NCBI RefSeq assembly: GCF_016648855.1
Contig: NZ_JACLQU010000009.1
Location: 1-64,000, forward strand
Length of the DNA: 64,000 nt
DNA from: Streptococcus parasanguinis
GTDB taxonomy: Bacteria; Bacillota; Bacilli; Lactobacillales; Streptococcaceae
Direction of reading: 5' to 3'
Made by a program: the position numbers and the translations under genes. The first letter of the stretch is position 1. Each line of letters begins with the position of its first letter. This document shows, one piece after another, positions 37,227 through 47,037 of this stretch. The notes below the pieces were generated by a model. The model was not told the origin of the DNA and ran no database searches. It was given only the letters and a program-made list of their open reading frames with translations.

Positions 37227-39509
37227 TTAGTCTCCTAATGTTAACGTAATCTTTTTAGTTTTATTAAGTGAGGTGTTCATTTTGACACTTTGTTTGGTTA
37301 CTTTCTTTCCACTACCTTTATAGGTAATCTCAATTCCAGTCCATTCTCCAAAGATGTCCGCATTTTTCTTTGTCCAACCGTACATATCTGGAACCGCATC
37401 AAAGTCTTCTGTCAATAACAATACTTGCTGATTGGCTTTGACTTTAGAGCCTACATCCACAGACATCTTGCGGATATTTTTCCCGGTTCCTAGGACAATT
37501 GGTTGCACCAAATTGCGACGCAATTCCTCTGAATAAGCACCTGGGCTCAGATTTTGTTTCAGATTCAACTCCTTAGAGAGAGTTTCTACTGAAGGGATTT
37601 TGTAGGTCGTTTCTTTGGTCACATCATCCAAAGTTGGTGCCTCTGATGTTAGATGCAATTCGTCTTTTAAAGCAACTGCATCTTCCAAAATAGGATTGAC
37701 CAGCTCTTCCCAGCTGGTGAATGAGAATTTCACTTCTGGTTGTTGGACCGTCACATACATGATGAATTCAGGATCTTCTGCAGGTGTCATGGCTACAACC
37801 GAGTAGATATAATCATTTTCTCCTTGCAAGTATCCTTGATCTGTCGCCATTTGGGCAGTCCCTGATTTCACCGCAACGTTTTGACCGGGTACCTGAATGA
37901 TGGGTCCATCACTGTACAAGGTTCCATACTCTGGATCTGTTCCGACGGTGATCATATAGTTCCGTGTCTGTTGTGCAGCTGATCCTGAAACTGGTTTTCC
38001 AACAACTTCTTTTTTTGATTTGCGGGCTGTGTCTGATTTTTTATCGTAAATAGCACTAATAAACTTCGGCTCCAACATTTGTCCATCATTAGCGATGGCA
38101 CTAAAGGCCCGTAACATTTGGGTTTGACTGACGGAAATCCCTTGACCGAAGGAAGACATGGCCTGACTGACATAGTTATCCCCTGGAAGACCCCCGTAAG
38201 CTTCATTTCCCATTCCAAAACGGGTCGGAAGACCGAATTTAAAGCGGGTTAGGTAGTCCATCCAGACAGCATTTCCCATCTTTTGCTCCAAGCGGGTCAT
38301 CCCCACGTTACTTGAGTAAGCAAAGCCTTGTGCGATATTCATATAGCGACCTTCAGACAGTCCCATATTGACATCCCAGTCACGGATGGTCGCATCTTTT
38401 ACTTGTAGTTCGTTACTGTAGTATACTTCATTATAGGCTGGGAAGGTTCCATGATCAATCGCCGAAGCTAATAACATGACCTTCATCGTTGAACCCGGTT
38501 CATATTGATCTTGATAAAGGATGGTATTCCAGGTTTTCAAGTTTTTCAGATCCAACCCTTGTTTGGTATCCGCATTATAGGTTGGACGTTGCGTTGTCGC
38601 TAGGATCTCTCCAGTTTTTGCACTCACAAGAGTCGCACTAACATACTTTCCTTTTACTTTTTCTTGGAAAACATCCATTCGCGTCTCAAGGTAGGTTTGT
38701 AATTCTGCTGAAATGGTCGTATAGACATCTTTTCCATCTTCTGTTTTGACAGAAACCTTATCTGAACCAGGAACGATATTGCCGTTTCGGTCTTTGTCAT
38801 AGGTGATAACCCCATTTTGACCAGCGAGAATACGATCGAGGGATTTCTCCATCCCTGATTGCCCCTTCAGAGTTTTATTACCCTCTTTATCTTCTTGAAG
38901 AGAGGCCTGGCCTATAAATTGAGAGGCAAAAACTCCGTTTTTATAGCTCCGATTTGGACTAGTTGTAAAAGCAACCCCCTCAATCTTCGCTGCTTCCATA
39001 GCATCACGGATAGCTGTCATAGTACTATAAGTGATGCCGTTTCCGTTCGCCCCAAAAGAAACCTGTTTCAATTTCTTTTGCGACAACTGTTGAATAACGT
39101 AATCCTCATCCATCCCTAAGTACTGCTTCAAGATTTCTGCTACTTTTTTAAATTGGCTCTCTTCTACATAGAGGATTTTCCCGGTTGCTGATTTGTACTT
39201 TTTATCAATAACGGCATAAACGTTATAGGTCGTAGCATCTTCAGCAATTACTGCTCCATTTCGGTCATAGATCGTTCCACGTTTTGCAGGAACAATAACC
39301 GTCTGCTCATGGACTTTTTTTGCTTGATCCGATAAGGTCACACCGAATTTTTTGTCAGTCCCAATAATCATTGCAAAATTAATCAGAAAGAGAAAAAAGA
39401 GGAAAATCGCCAGTACACTGAGATTTTTCCCAACTTGTTTTCGATTCTGATCCGGCAAGCGACGTTTCTTTATCGAATACCTGATTAAAAATTTTTTAAA
39501 TTTATTCAT
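37227..39509 (-). CDS. pbpX: Division transpeptidase PBP2X
   Basis: A 760-residue class B PBP working with FtsW at the septum. It has a short cytosolic N terminus, a membrane helix near residues 27-48, a dimerisation/pedestal domain starting at RGTIYDRNG, the transpeptidase domain with STMK, SSN and KSGTAQ, and two C-terminal PASTA-like domains ending KKITLTLGD. Active-site motifs are the wild-type forms. The frame opens at 39521, but the ATG at 39509 (MNKFKKFLI) gives the expected N terminus and overlaps ftsL by 8 bp. Confidence 0.95.
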   Translation of the reverse strand: MNKFKKFLIRYSIKKRRLPDQNRKQVGKNLSVLAIFLFFLFLINFAMIIGTDKKFGVTLSDQAKKVHEQTVIVPAKRGTIYDRNGAVIAEDATTYNVYAVIDKKYKSATGKILYVEESQFKKVAEILKQYLGMDEDYVIQQLSQKKLKQVSFGANGNGITYSTMTAIRDAMEAAKIEGVAFTTSPNRSYKNGVFASQFIGQASLQEDKEGNKTLKGQSGMEKSLDRILAGQNGVITYDKDRNGNIVPGSDKVSVKTEDGKDVYTTISAELQTYLETRMDVFQEKVKGKYVSATLVSAKTGEILATTQRPTYNADTKQGLDLKNLKTWNTILYQDQYEPGSTMKVMLLASAIDHGTFPAYNEVYYSNELQVKDATIRDWDVNMGLSEGRYMNIAQGFAYSSNVGMTRLEQKMGNAVWMDYLTRFKFGLPTRFGMGNEAYGGLPGDNYVSQAMSSFGQGISVSQTQMLRAFSAIANDGQMLEPKFISAIYDKKSDTARKSKKEVVGKPVSGSAAQQTRNYMITVGTDPEYGTLYSDGPIIQVPGQNVAVKSGTAQMATDQGYLQGENDYIYSVVAMTPAEDPEFIMYVTVQQPEVKFSFTSWEELVNPILEDAVALKDELHLTSEAPTLDDVTKETTYKIPSVETLSKELNLKQNLSPGAYSEELRRNLVQPIVLGTGKNIRKMSVDVGSKVKANQQVLLLTEDFDAVPDMYGWTKKNADIFGEWTGIEITYKGSGKKVTKQSVKMNTSLNKTKKITLTLGD

Positions 39510-39837
39510 CACTACTTGCACTCACTGTTTTTCGATTTTCTTTTTGCAGCTTCATTCCTTGGGAGCTAGCCAACTGTGATAAGCGGTCATAACGTGTTAA
39601 TTCATTGACCTCTTGACGAACATCTGCCAATTCCGTCTTTTTGGCTTCTAGTTCCGTATTCAAATCAGTCAACTCACTCTGTACTTGTAAAATTCGTGTC
39701 TGCATAAAGACGATACTAATGGCTAAAATCACAGCTGTTAAGACAATCGACCCATAAAAAGCCTTTTCTACTCTAGAGAAACGGCGAAAGTGGTCTTGCA
39801 ATACCTGTGTTCTTGTTCTCTCATCTCTTGCTGCCAT
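39502..39837 (-). CDS. ftsL: Division protein FtsL
   Basis: A 111-residue bitopic protein. A cytosolic head of about 25 residues leads to one membrane helix (about 30-50), followed by an outside leucine-zipper-like coiled coil (about 55-95). FtsL forms the FtsQLB/DivIB-DivIC complex that activates septal synthesis. Sequence is poorly conserved, so position between rsmH and pbpX supports the call. Confidence 0.92.
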   Translation of the reverse strand: MAARDERTRTQVLQDHFRRFSRVEKAFYGSIVLTAVILAISIVFMQTRILQVQSELTDLNTELEAKKTELADVRQEVNELTRYDRLSQLASSQGMKLQKENRKTVSASSDE

Positions 39838-39848
39838 ATCAATTCCTC

Positions 39849-40799
39849 TTACTTGTGTATTTTTCGAGCAACCCGTAATTTTGCTGAATGAGATCGATTA
39901 TTTTCCTCAAGCTCTTCTTCACTTGGCAAAATAGGTTTCCGGTTGACTAACTCCATCTTTGGTTTCAAATCATCTGGAATAAAGGGAAGCCCCTTTGGAA
40001 CCTCAACCGTCGAAGCTTCTTTAAACAATTGTTTGGTCAATCGATCCTCTAACGAATGAAAGGTAATCACAGAAATACGACCATCGAGGGCCAACAAATC
40101 CATGGCTTGCTGAATCGATTCATCCGCCGCTCCCAGTTCATCATTGACTTCGATACGAATGGCTTGGAAGATCTGTTTAGCAGGATGACCCTTTTTCTTG
40201 AGCTCCTTAGCTGGTTTAGCAGATTTAATAATCTCTGCTAATTCCGTTGTCGTTTCAATCGGTTTAATTGCTCGTGCTTGCTCAATTTTCCGCGCAATTT
40301 GCTTGGAAAATTTGTCCTCTCCATATTTGAAAAAAATACGGACTAGATCATGGTAATCGTAGCTATTTACGACCTCATAGGCTGTCAAGGAAGCTTCTTG
40401 ATTCATCCGCATGTCTAACGGCGCATCTTTCTTGTAAGAAAATCCGCGTTCCCGTTCGTCTAACTGAGGACTAGAGACACCTAGATCATAACAGATTCCA
40501 TCAATTTCAGTCACACCCAATTCGTTTAGACGTTCCTTTAAATGACGAAAGTTATCCTTAATGAAGGTCACCATGCCTTTCTCGATGAATGGAGCTAAAC
40601 GAATCTTAGCATTCTCAATTGCATGCTGATCTTGGTCAAAGGCATAAAGATGGCCCGATTCATTTAATTTTGTTAACAAATATTCGCTGTGGCCTGCTCC
40701 ACCCAATGTGGCGTCTACATAGATCCCATCTGGCTTAACATCCAGCATATCGATCGTTTCATGAAGCAAAACCGTTACATGATGAAATTCTTTACTCAT
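39849..40799 (-). CDS. rsmH: 16S rRNA m4C1402 methyltransferase
   Basis: A 316-residue enzyme (formerly MraW) that methylates N4 of C1402 in the decoding centre. SAM motif [14 protein letters not shown] is near residue 29. [19 protein letters not shown] near 105 and [14 protein letters not shown] near 247 are diagnostic. It is first gene of the rsmH-ftsL-pbpX-mraY cluster. The -35/-10 upstream could not be assigned with confidence. Confidence 0.96.
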   Translation of the reverse strand: MSKEFHHVTVLLHETIDMLDVKPDGIYVDATLGGAGHSEYLLTKLNESGHLYAFDQDQHAIENAKIRLAPFIEKGMVTFIKDNFRHLKERLNELGVTEIDGICYDLGVSSPQLDERERGFSYKKDAPLDMRMNQEASLTAYEVVNSYDYHDLVRIFFKYGEDKFSKQIARKIEQARAIKPIETTTELAEIIKSAKPAKELKKKGHPAKQIFQAIRIEVNDELGAADESIQQAMDLLALDGRISVITFHSLEDRLTKQLFKEASTVEVPKGLPFIPDDLKPKMELVNRKPILPSEEELEENNRSHSAKLRVARKIHK

Positions 40800-40949
40800 A
40801 TCTTTACTATTTTACCACAAATGGGTCCAAGATGCACTCCTGAAAGAAAATTCACTAACTAATCTTATCTGACCTTTTTGGATCCTACAAAATACCTAGA
40901 AAGGCTTGATTTCACTTGTTTCCTCTAGGATTTATGATACAATATTCTT

Positions 40950-41129
40950 ATGAAAATAAGAAAACAGATTCTCATCCCACTTTTATTGGTCGATGCTATC
41001 GCTCTCTACTTTTTTCTAACCACTATTGAGGCTTGGATTTTTTGGCTTGCTGCCCTGATCCTAGTCGGCTCACTTTGGTGGCTCAAAAAAGCAATTCAAG
41101 GACAAAAAACAGAGATGGAAGAAAACTAA
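40950..41129 (+). CDS. Small two-helix membrane protein, unknown function
   Basis: A 59-codon frame starting ATG AAA ATA and ending TAA. The product begins MKIRKQILIPLLLVDAIALY and has two hydrophobic segments (about 7-24 and 29-45) followed by a charged tail ending KTEMEEN. A -10-like TACAAT or TATGAT lies about seven to twelve bases before the ATG with no Shine-Dalgarno between, so translation may be leaderless. A terminator hairpin overlaps the 3' end, which supports a real transcript. It is divergent from rsmH. No function can be assigned. Confidence 0.65.
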   Translation: MKIRKQILIPLLLVDAIALYFFLTTIEAWIFWLAALILVGSLWWLKKAIQGQKTEMEEN

Positions 41130-41157
41130 TTTCTCCCACCTCTGTTTTTCTTTTAAC
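41106..41157 (+). terminator. Terminator overlapping the end of the 59-aa gene
   Basis: AAACAGAG(A)TGG pairs with CCACCTCTGTTT, and a T-rich tract follows. The stop codon of the small gene lies in the loop. Confidence 0.75.
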
Positions 41158-41202
41158 CACTCCAAGAAACCCCTAAAAAAGCAAATAGCTCTGAAATAAT
41201 AA

Positions 41203-41226
41203 AAACTCACCTAAGGGTGAGTTTTG
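41203..41226 (-). terminator. Terminator of the amino-acid permease gene
   Basis: AAAACTCACC / GGGTGAGTTTT with a TAA loop just past the permease stop; the T side on the minus strand reads TTTTTATTATT. Confidence 0.85.
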
Positions 41227-41230
41227 CAGT

Positions 41231-42613
41231 TTATTTACTATGTTTCCAATTGCTGTAAATTCCAAAGAGGATGATCCAGATGGTTGCTCCAATCGCTCCA
41301 ATGTATGTTGATTCTTGCAAGAAGAGACAAACGAATACGAAGAGGAAGAAAACAATGGTCAATGGATTCAACACTTTATAGGCTGGCATGACAAAACCAT
41401 CTGGCATAAATTCTTTCGATTTACGGTACTTAAGATGGGCAAGCATAGTCAAAATGTAAATAGCAATGTAGACACCAGAAGAAGATGCCGTAATCAAGGC
41501 AAAAGCATCTGAGACACCTGGCAAGACATTGATAAAGGCTGAAACAGCAACCACAATCGCAGAAAAAATAATCGCGCGACTTGGAATCCCCATACGAGAT
41601 AAGCTATTCAGTTTCAAACGATTCATCACTTTACTGTTTGGTGTTTCCTTTGCAATCTGGTACAAGTGACGCCCTGTTGAATAGAGGGTAGAATTCAAGG
41701 AAGATGCAGCAGCTGTCAGTACGACAAAATTAATCAATCCTGCTGCCCACTTGATTCCTACCATCTGAAAGACCGTTACAAACGGTGACTTATTGACAGG
41801 AAGCTGTTGCCAAGGGAAAATAGCCATAATCGCTAACAAAGCCCCTACATAAAAAATTACAATTCGGATTGGAATTTCTTTAATAGCTTTTGGCAATACT
41901 TGGCGAGGATTAGCTGTTTCAGAAGTGGTAATCCCAACAAACTCAATCGCTTGATAAGCAAAGAAGACCATTTGGAAGGCCATGACGAACTTGACCCAAC
42001 CATTTGGAAACATTTGAAAACCACTAGTAATATTAGTTAAACTAGCGTGTCCAGCTGGTGTTTCAAAGTTCGTCGTCACCATAAAGATCCCTGTTGCGAT
42101 CAGGGCTAAAATCGTGACAATCTTGATCATTCCAAACCAGAATTCAACCTCTCCAAAAACCTTCACAGCGATCAAGTTTACACAACTTAAAAGCGCTAAA
42201 AAGATAATTTGAATCTGCCAGGCTGGCCAATTTGGAAACCAAAGCTGGACATAGTTGGAAACAGCCGTGATCTCTGCCATTCCCAAAAATACCAAGGAGA
42301 CCCAATAGGACCATCCTGAAAAATAACCCCAACCTTTTCCTAGATACTTGGTGATAAAGTTGATAAAGGTGTGTTGATCAGGGTCCATATAAAGCATCTC
42401 TCCGATCGCCCGCATCATCAAGTACATGAAGGCGCCAGTCAGCATATAGACTAAAATAATAGAGGGACCTGTCAAAGAAAGGGAACGACCGGCTCCAAGA
42501 AAGAGTCCTGTCCCGATGGTTCCTGCAATAGCGATCAGCTGAACATGCCGATTTTGCAGACCACGAACCATCCCATTTTCGTTTTCTTCACCAGGATGAT
42601 GTTTTTTTGACAT
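41231..42613 (-). CDS. Amino-acid permease, APC superfamily
   Basis: A 460-residue transporter of the amino-acid/polyamine/organocation superfamily with about twelve membrane segments. The N-terminal signature is RGLQNRHVQLIAIAGTIGTG, then GLFLGAGRSLSLTGPS, as in CycA, AroP, GabP and AnsP. FAYQAIEFVGITTSE near residue 220 is the conserved TM6 region. The sequence does not settle which amino acid is carried. It is a single gene with its own strong promoter and terminator. Confidence 0.9.
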   Translation of the reverse strand: MSKKHHPGEENENGMVRGLQNRHVQLIAIAGTIGTGLFLGAGRSLSLTGPSIILVYMLTGAFMYLMMRAIGEMLYMDPDQHTFINFITKYLGKGWGYFSGWSYWVSLVFLGMAEITAVSNYVQLWFPNWPAWQIQIIFLALLSCVNLIAVKVFGEVEFWFGMIKIVTILALIATGIFMVTTNFETPAGHASLTNITSGFQMFPNGWVKFVMAFQMVFFAYQAIEFVGITTSETANPRQVLPKAIKEIPIRIVIFYVGALLAIMAIFPWQQLPVNKSPFVTVFQMVGIKWAAGLINFVVLTAAASSLNSTLYSTGRHLYQIAKETPNSKVMNRLKLNSLSRMGIPSRAIIFSAIVVAVSAFINVLPGVSDAFALITASSSGVYIAIYILTMLAHLKYRKSKEFMPDGFVMPAYKVLNPLTIVFFLFVFVCLFLQESTYIGAIGATIWIILFGIYSNWKHSK

Positions 42614-42678
42614 ATGATTACTCCAATTCTTTTTCTGTACATTTTCAGAAAAGTATACTTCAAATTTTCACACAATCT

Positions 42679-42707
42679 ACTATACCATGTTTTTAAAAAT
42701 TGGTCAA
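42679..42707 (-). promoter_or_regulatory. Promoter of the amino-acid permease gene
   Basis: The minus strand has TTGACC (42702-42707), a 17-bp spacer and TATAGT (42679-42684), about 65 bp before the permease ATG. Confidence 0.82.
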
Positions 42708-42737
42708 TCTGGTCCAGAATATTCTGAATTTTAAAGA

Positions 42738-42774
42738 TACAAAAGAGTGCTGGAGTCTATTCCAGCACTCTTTT
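42738..42774. terminator. Terminator of the glyQS operon
   Basis: AAAAGAGTGCTGGA / TCCAGCACTCTTTT, a perfect stem with a six-base loop, immediately after the DUF896 gene. Confidence 0.92.
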
Positions 42775-42776
42775 GA

Positions 42777-43034
42777 TTATGAATTAGGATCATCGAGACT
42801 ACGGCCATGCAAACCTTTTTCCCGTTGCACTTGCCGTAGTTTCTCAGGTGTTACATCGTTACCTTCTTCATCCACAATTTTGATACCTTCAATGTGGTGA
42901 CGAACGGAGCGACGATAACCTTCAATGTATTCTTCACGAAGTTTTGCTTGTTCCACTGTTTCTTCTGGAGTCAAACCTTCTGTTTTTTTCTTTTTAGCCA
43001 GCTCATTGATTCGAGCGATTTTTTCAGGTGTCAT
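42777..43034 (-). CDS. DUF896 family protein (YnzC-like)
   Basis: An 85-residue soluble protein with the DUF896 core: [20 protein letters not shown] near the N terminus, then [25 protein letters not shown] split over residues 28-52, and a C-terminal extension. Most is helical and charged. Function is unknown; B. subtilis YnzC is LexA-controlled. Here it follows glyS by about 30 bp, so it should be expressed with the glycyl-tRNA synthetase under the T-box, a linkage found in other streptococci. Confidence 0.85.
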   Translation of the reverse strand: MTPEKIARINELAKKKKTEGLTPEETVEQAKLREEYIEGYRRSVRHHIEGIKIVDEEGNDVTPEKLRQVQREKGLHGRSLDDPNS

Positions 43035-43066
43035 AATAAGACCTACTTTCTACCTGTTATCAGTAA

Positions 43067-45103
43067 TTATTTTGTGTTCAATTGGTTGAAGGCTGCAACA
43101 GCGTTGGCTTTCGCTACAAGGCCTGCAAGAAGGGCCAAACGGTTGTTTTTAACAGCCTCATCTTCTGCCATAACCATGGTATTGTCAAAGAAAGCATCAA
43201 TGACTGGGCTAAGAGCAAAGAGTTGAGCCAATTTGTCGCTAGCTGAACCGGTCAATTCAAGTTCTTCAATTGCTTTAGCAAGAGCTTTTTCTTGATCATT
43301 TTCAAAGAGACTAGCATCTACTGCTACTGAAGCATTTGCTTTTTCTGCCAAGTTGAAAGCACGTGAGAGGGATTCAACAGCTGCCTTATAACCATCGGTC
43401 TTCGCAGCTTCTGAAAGAGCTTCAGCTGCTTCCAGCATATCAGCCACGACAAAGTTTGAACCAGTAAGAACAGCGTCTTTGATATCTTTTGGTGTGCGTC
43501 CCATCATCTTGTCCACACGCGCCTTGATGAAGTTGAGCACTTCTGCTTGATTGTCATAGGAAAGGCTATCAAATGAAAGTCCGTAAAGGCTATCAATCAA
43601 CTCATCCATCGGAATATGCCAGCCAAAGGCATCCAAGATTCGAACAATCCCTTGTGTTGCACGACGAAGCGCATAAGGGTCATTGGAACCTGATGGAATC
43701 AAGCCAACTGAGAAGAAGGAAAGGAGGGTATCCAATTTATCTGCAAGGGCAAGGATAGCACCAACCTTAGTCTCTGGAAGGGCTCCGTCTGCTGAATCAG
43801 GAAGGTAGTGCTCACGGATAGCTATCGCTACCGCAGCATCTTCACCAGCGAGGAGGGCGTATTTTTCACCCATGATTCCTTGCAATTCATCGAACTCTCC
43901 GACCATACCCGTCAAGAGGTCAAATTTGTAAATTTCAGCTGCACGAGCGACAGCTGCCGTTTCTTCAGCAGTCAAACCAGCTTGCTCAGCCAATGACGCT
44001 GCAATAACACCCGCACGGGCCATGTGTTCTGAAAGAGAACCGATTTTTTCATGGAAGGTTACATTCGCCAATTTAGCAACCAGATCTTCAATCTTGAGTT
44101 TTTGGTCTTCACGCCAGAAGAATTCACCGTCTTCAAGACGTGCCACCAATACTTTTTCATTTCCTCGAACGACATTTTCCAAGTGCTCAGCGTTCCCATT
44201 ACGAACTGAGATGAAGTTTGGTTTCAGCTGACCATCAAGGTCACGTACAACAAAGTAACGTTGGTGCGTTTCCATTGAGGTCACCAAAACTTCTTCTGGA
44301 ACATCCAAATATTTAGTGTCAAAACTTCCCATAAAGGCAGTTGGGTATTCGACCAAGTTCAAGACTTCGTTCAAAAGTCCTTCTTCGATTTGAACTTGAA
44401 CACCTTGTTCTGCTTCGATGGCCTTGATTTGCTCACGGATCATGTTTTCACGTTCTTTGCTATCCGCAATCACGTAAACCGTGCGAAGGTCTTCTTCATA
44501 AGAATCCGCATTGGTAATTTCCACTTCATGTCCAAGGAAACGGTGGCCACGACTAACACGACCTGACTGGATATCCAAGAAATCAAGGACAAGCGCTTCG
44601 TCGCCCAAAAGAACGATCAAGGTGTGAACTGGGCGAATGTATTCAAATGTGTTGTTAGCCCAGTGCATGCTAACAGGGAAGGTCAATGAAGCAAGCACTT
44701 CTGGAACGCCAGCCAAGACTTCTTTGGCAGGTTTTCCAGCTTCGTGTTTCGTGACATAAACGTACTCTTCACCCTTGACTTCACGAAATTCGATATCATC
44801 AACGGTCAAGCCTTTTCCACGAACGAATCCTTGAGCCGCTTTTGAGAAGTTTCCGTCTGCATCCAAGGCGATTTTCTTAGAAGGTCCTTTAAAATCTTCG
44901 GTCAAATCCGATTGTTGATCCGCCAAACCAATCACACGTACAGCCAAACGGCGTGGCGTTGAGAAGGTTTGAATGCTTTCGTATGAAAGACGGTTGTCAT
45001 CCAAGAAGGCTGCCATTTTCTCACCGAGTTGTTTTTCACTTGGTGTGACAACGTAGGCTGGCAACTCTTCAAGTCCAAGTTCTACTAATAAGTTTTTTGT
45101 CAT
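43067..45103 (-). CDS. glyS: Glycyl-tRNA synthetase beta subunit
   Basis: A 678-residue beta chain of the alpha2beta2 enzyme charging tRNA-Gly. It begins with the family motif [19 protein letters not shown] and has [20 protein letters not shown] near residue 145, which contributes to tRNA and editing-like folds. An HD-like region and a C-terminal anticodon-binding DALR domain follow. It is downstream of glyQ but separated by an unusual 281-bp structured spacer. Confidence 0.95.
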   Translation of the reverse strand: MTKNLLVELGLEELPAYVVTPSEKQLGEKMAAFLDDNRLSYESIQTFSTPRRLAVRVIGLADQQSDLTEDFKGPSKKIALDADGNFSKAAQGFVRGKGLTVDDIEFREVKGEEYVYVTKHEAGKPAKEVLAGVPEVLASLTFPVSMHWANNTFEYIRPVHTLIVLLGDEALVLDFLDIQSGRVSRGHRFLGHEVEITNADSYEEDLRTVYVIADSKERENMIREQIKAIEAEQGVQVQIEEGLLNEVLNLVEYPTAFMGSFDTKYLDVPEEVLVTSMETHQRYFVVRDLDGQLKPNFISVRNGNAEHLENVVRGNEKVLVARLEDGEFFWREDQKLKIEDLVAKLANVTFHEKIGSLSEHMARAGVIAASLAEQAGLTAEETAAVARAAEIYKFDLLTGMVGEFDELQGIMGEKYALLAGEDAAVAIAIREHYLPDSADGALPETKVGAILALADKLDTLLSFFSVGLIPSGSNDPYALRRATQGIVRILDAFGWHIPMDELIDSLYGLSFDSLSYDNQAEVLNFIKARVDKMMGRTPKDIKDAVLTGSNFVVADMLEAAEALSEAAKTDGYKAAVESLSRAFNLAEKANASVAVDASLFENDQEKALAKAIEELELTGSASDKLAQLFALSPVIDAFFDNTMVMAEDEAVKNNRLALLAGLVAKANAVAAFNQLNTK

Positions 45104-45132
45104 GTTTTTTCCTTTACAAAATTCTTCTTTTT

Positions 45133-45303
45133 GATAGGCACCTTAGGTACTGGGGACGTCGCTAACTAACTTTGTGAGACTGTTGGAAATCTTCTGTCTC
45201 CTTGACATCGATTTCCAACAGTCTCATCAAAGTGGATTTAGCCAACTGATTTTTGAACCTAACGTTTCAAAAATCCCCATATAGCAGTACAGCGGTGCCT
45301 ATC
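45133..45303 (-). other. Branched structured element between glyQ and glyS
   Basis: This 171-bp stretch folds almost completely. The outer 10-bp helix GATAGGCACC / GGTGCCTATC is at its ends. Next come GTACTG / CAGTAC and GGGG / CCCC. Two arms follow: a long hairpin (45161-45242) combining GCTAA/TTAGC, ACTTTG/CAAAGT and a perfect 16-bp stem GAGACTGTTGGAAATC/GATTTCCAACAGTCTC, and a 9-bp hairpin ATTTTTGAA/TTCAAAAAT. It has the shape of a transposed MITE or structured RNA. It does not resemble the repeat at 19631. It is transcribed within the glyQS mRNA. Confidence 0.7.
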
Positions 45304-45351
45304 CCTTTAGCAAGTCTCCGACTTGCCTCTGGGTAGCCGTACGGGCTCACT
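45303..45351 (-). other. Further hairpins upstream of the glyQ-glyS element
   Basis: Next to the branched element, GCAAGTC / GACTTGC (45310-45326) is enclosed by CCC (45303-45305) and GGG (45331-45333). A short AGCC / GGCT hairpin follows (about 45336-45347). With the main element almost the whole glyQ-glyS gap is structured. No reading frame is visible. Confidence 0.5.
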
Positions 45352-45384
45352 TTGTTTGCCCATTTTCCATTCTTGTAACTCTTT

Positions 45385-46302
45385 TTATTCTTCCTCTTCT
45401 GCTAGGAGTTTTGCGCGTGTGGCTTCGTCGAGAAGTGGGTAACCGAGTTTCTTGCGTTCTGCGACGAAAGTTTTGGCTACGACACGGGCCAAGTTACGGA
45501 TGCGGGCAATATAGCCGGCACGTTCTGTAACGGATACAGCACCACGAGCGTCAAGCAAGTTGAAGGTATGCGAACATTTCAAAACGTAGTCATAGGCTGG
45601 GTGAACAAGGCCCAATTCCAAAGCACGTCCTGCTTCTTTTTCAAATTTTTCGAAGTTTTCAAGAAGCATATCTTGGTCAGAAACTTCAAAGCTGTATTTT
45701 GAGTGTTCATATTCTGGTTGAAGGAAGATTTCTCCGTACTTAACGCCGGGAGCCCACTCAATATCATAAACAGAATCTACTTCTTGGATGTAAGAAGCCA
45801 AACGTTCCAAACCATAAGTAACCTCAGAAGTTACCGGACCAGTTGTCAAGCCACCAACTTGTTGGAAGTAGGTGAACTGAGTGATTTCCATACCGTCCAA
45901 CCAAACTTCCCAACCAAGACCAGCTGAACCAGTTGATGGGTTTTCCCAGTTATCTTCAACGAAACGGATATCGTGCTCCAAAGGATTAATCCCCAATTTT
46001 TCCAATGACTCAAGGTAGAGTTCTTGGATGTTTGATGGAGAAGGTTTCATAACCACTTGGAATTGGTGGTGTTGGTAAAGACGGTTTGGGTTTTCCCCAT
46101 AACGACCATCAGCTGGACGACGAGATGGCTCTACATAGGCTGCGTTCCATGGTTCAGGACCAATGGCACGAAGGAAAGTGTAAGGACTCATAGTTCCCGC
46201 ACCCTTTTCGTTATCATAAGCCTGCATCAGCATACAACCCTGATCATTCCAGTATTGTTGCAAAGTAAGGATGATTTCCTGGAAGGTTAGTTTTTTAGAC
46301 AT
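45385..46302 (-). CDS. glyQ: Glycyl-tRNA synthetase alpha subunit
   Basis: A 305-residue catalytic chain of class II glycyl-tRNA synthetase. It starts with [20 protein letters not shown]. Motif 2-type residues and the conserved [24 protein letters not shown] stretch (here [20 protein letters not shown]) lie near 55-75, with [20 protein letters not shown] near 130. The C-terminal tail is acidic. It has a GGAG site, and lies 35 bp after a GFA-family gene in the T-box operon. Confidence 0.96.
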   Translation of the reverse strand: MSKKLTFQEIILTLQQYWNDQGCMLMQAYDNEKGAGTMSPYTFLRAIGPEPWNAAYVEPSRRPADGRYGENPNRLYQHHQFQVVMKPSPSNIQELYLESLEKLGINPLEHDIRFVEDNWENPSTGSAGLGWEVWLDGMEITQFTYFQQVGGLTTGPVTSEVTYGLERLASYIQEVDSVYDIEWAPGVKYGEIFLQPEYEHSKYSFEVSDQDMLLENFEKFEKEAGRALELGLVHPAYDYVLKCSHTFNLLDARGAVSVTERAGYIARIRNLARVVAKTFVAERKKLGYPLLDEATRAKLLAEEEE

Positions 46303-46337
46303 TATTTACTCCTTTAATTTATATTATCTTTTTAGGT

Positions 46338-46709
46338 TTATTTATCAAGCAACCAAGAAAAAGCTGGATCCTGAAAAATATGACGTTTGGGAATAGTTTG
46401 TAAATTCTGATCGCATTCATCTATTGTACCTAATTTCAAAGCACAGACTTCTGGTATATTTTCTTGAACAGTGAAAATTTGACTATGACAGTTCTGGCAG
46501 TAGTAGCGTTGTTTTCCTGGAGATGAACTATAGGTAACCAACTGTTCTTTTCCATGCAATACTAGGTTTTTACTGCTAACTTTAGCATTAACTGTATAGG
46601 CAGACGCAGTTGCTTTCCGACAAAATGAGCAATGACAAAAAACTAATTCCGATAATTCCTCATCTAGAGTGTAAGTCACTGCTTTACATAAACAAGATCC
46701 TTTAAGCAT
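46338..46709 (-). CDS. GFA-family (CENP-V/GFA) zinc protein inside the T-box operon
   Basis: A 123-residue protein with the glutathione-dependent formaldehyde-activating (GFA) fold. Zinc ligands are visible as GSCLC (C6, C8), FCHCSFCRKA (C25, C27, C30) and YYCQNCHSQIF (C71, C74), the complete GFA pattern. Substrate is unknown; many GFA proteins are not formaldehyde enzymes. It lies directly between the glycine T-box terminator and glyQ, so it should be induced when charged tRNA-Gly is low. Such a position is unusual to my knowledge. It has a normal Shine-Dalgarno AAAGGAG. Confidence 0.88.
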   Translation of the reverse strand: MLKGSCLCKAVTYTLDEELSELVFCHCSFCRKATASAYTVNAKVSSKNLVLHGKEQLVTYSSSPGKQRYYCQNCHSQIFTVQENIPEVCALKLGTIDECDQNLQTIPKRHIFQDPAFSWLLDK

Positions 46710-46743
46710 TGTACTCCTTTCTACTTAGGCATTAGACGAATTC

Positions 46744-46945
46744 AAAAAGAACCGAATTTCAACACCCAAGCCTTGCGACTAGGGGCGTCAGAAACGCGGT
46801 TCCACCCTAATTTATTACTTCATTTTATCTGTTTGTCTTCAGCTCTTTGCTGAGAGAAAGCGCCACTTGCCTACTTTGCTCTACTTGGCTTTCACTATCC
46901 CAAGCTCGCTAGAAAAACGCCATAAGCCCTTCTTTCTTGACTAGT
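46744..46945 (-). promoter_or_regulatory. T-box leader of the glycyl-tRNA synthetase operon
   Basis: The minus strand carries the T-box core AGGGTGGAACCGCG (46795-46808), which pairs with uncharged tRNA acceptor ends. The stem I apical region reads AGCGAGCTTGGG then GTGAAAGCCAAG. A GGC triplet (glycine codon) lies in AGTAGGCAAGTGG as candidate specifier. The competing terminator pairs GAACCGCGTTTC with GAAATTCGGTTC, enclosing ACGCCC/GGGTGT, and runs into TTTTT (46744-46748). The glycine assignment rests on downstream glyQS and the GGC triplet; the specifier loop was not modelled. Confidence 0.9.
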
Positions 46946-46974
46946 ATTATAGCAAATTTTTAGGTACTTGTAAA
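46946..46974 (-). promoter_or_regulatory. Promoter of the T-box/GFA/glyQS operon
   Basis: TTTACA (46969-46974), a 17-bp spacer and TATAAT (46946-46951) on the minus strand. The -35 region directly abuts the T-run of the upstream protease terminator. Confidence 0.85.
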
Positions 46975-46975
46975 T

Positions 46976-47009
46976 AAAAATCCATCTGAAACAAATGTTT
47001 CAGATGGAT
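46976..47009 (-). terminator. Terminator of the subtilase gene
   Basis: ATCCATCTGAAACA / TGTTTCAGATGGAT, 14 bp, followed on the minus strand by TTTTTATTT. Confidence 0.92.
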
Positions 47010-47037
47010 TCTAGGCTAACAAACTATTTTATTTTTC

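Noticed and set aside
45133..45303. glyQ-glyS spacer as a fourth copy of the repeat family
   Set aside because: Its ends and core (GATAGGCACC and arms) do not match the AGA-TG-AGACAAA ends or the conserved GCTGACGTCCGTACTCACC segment.
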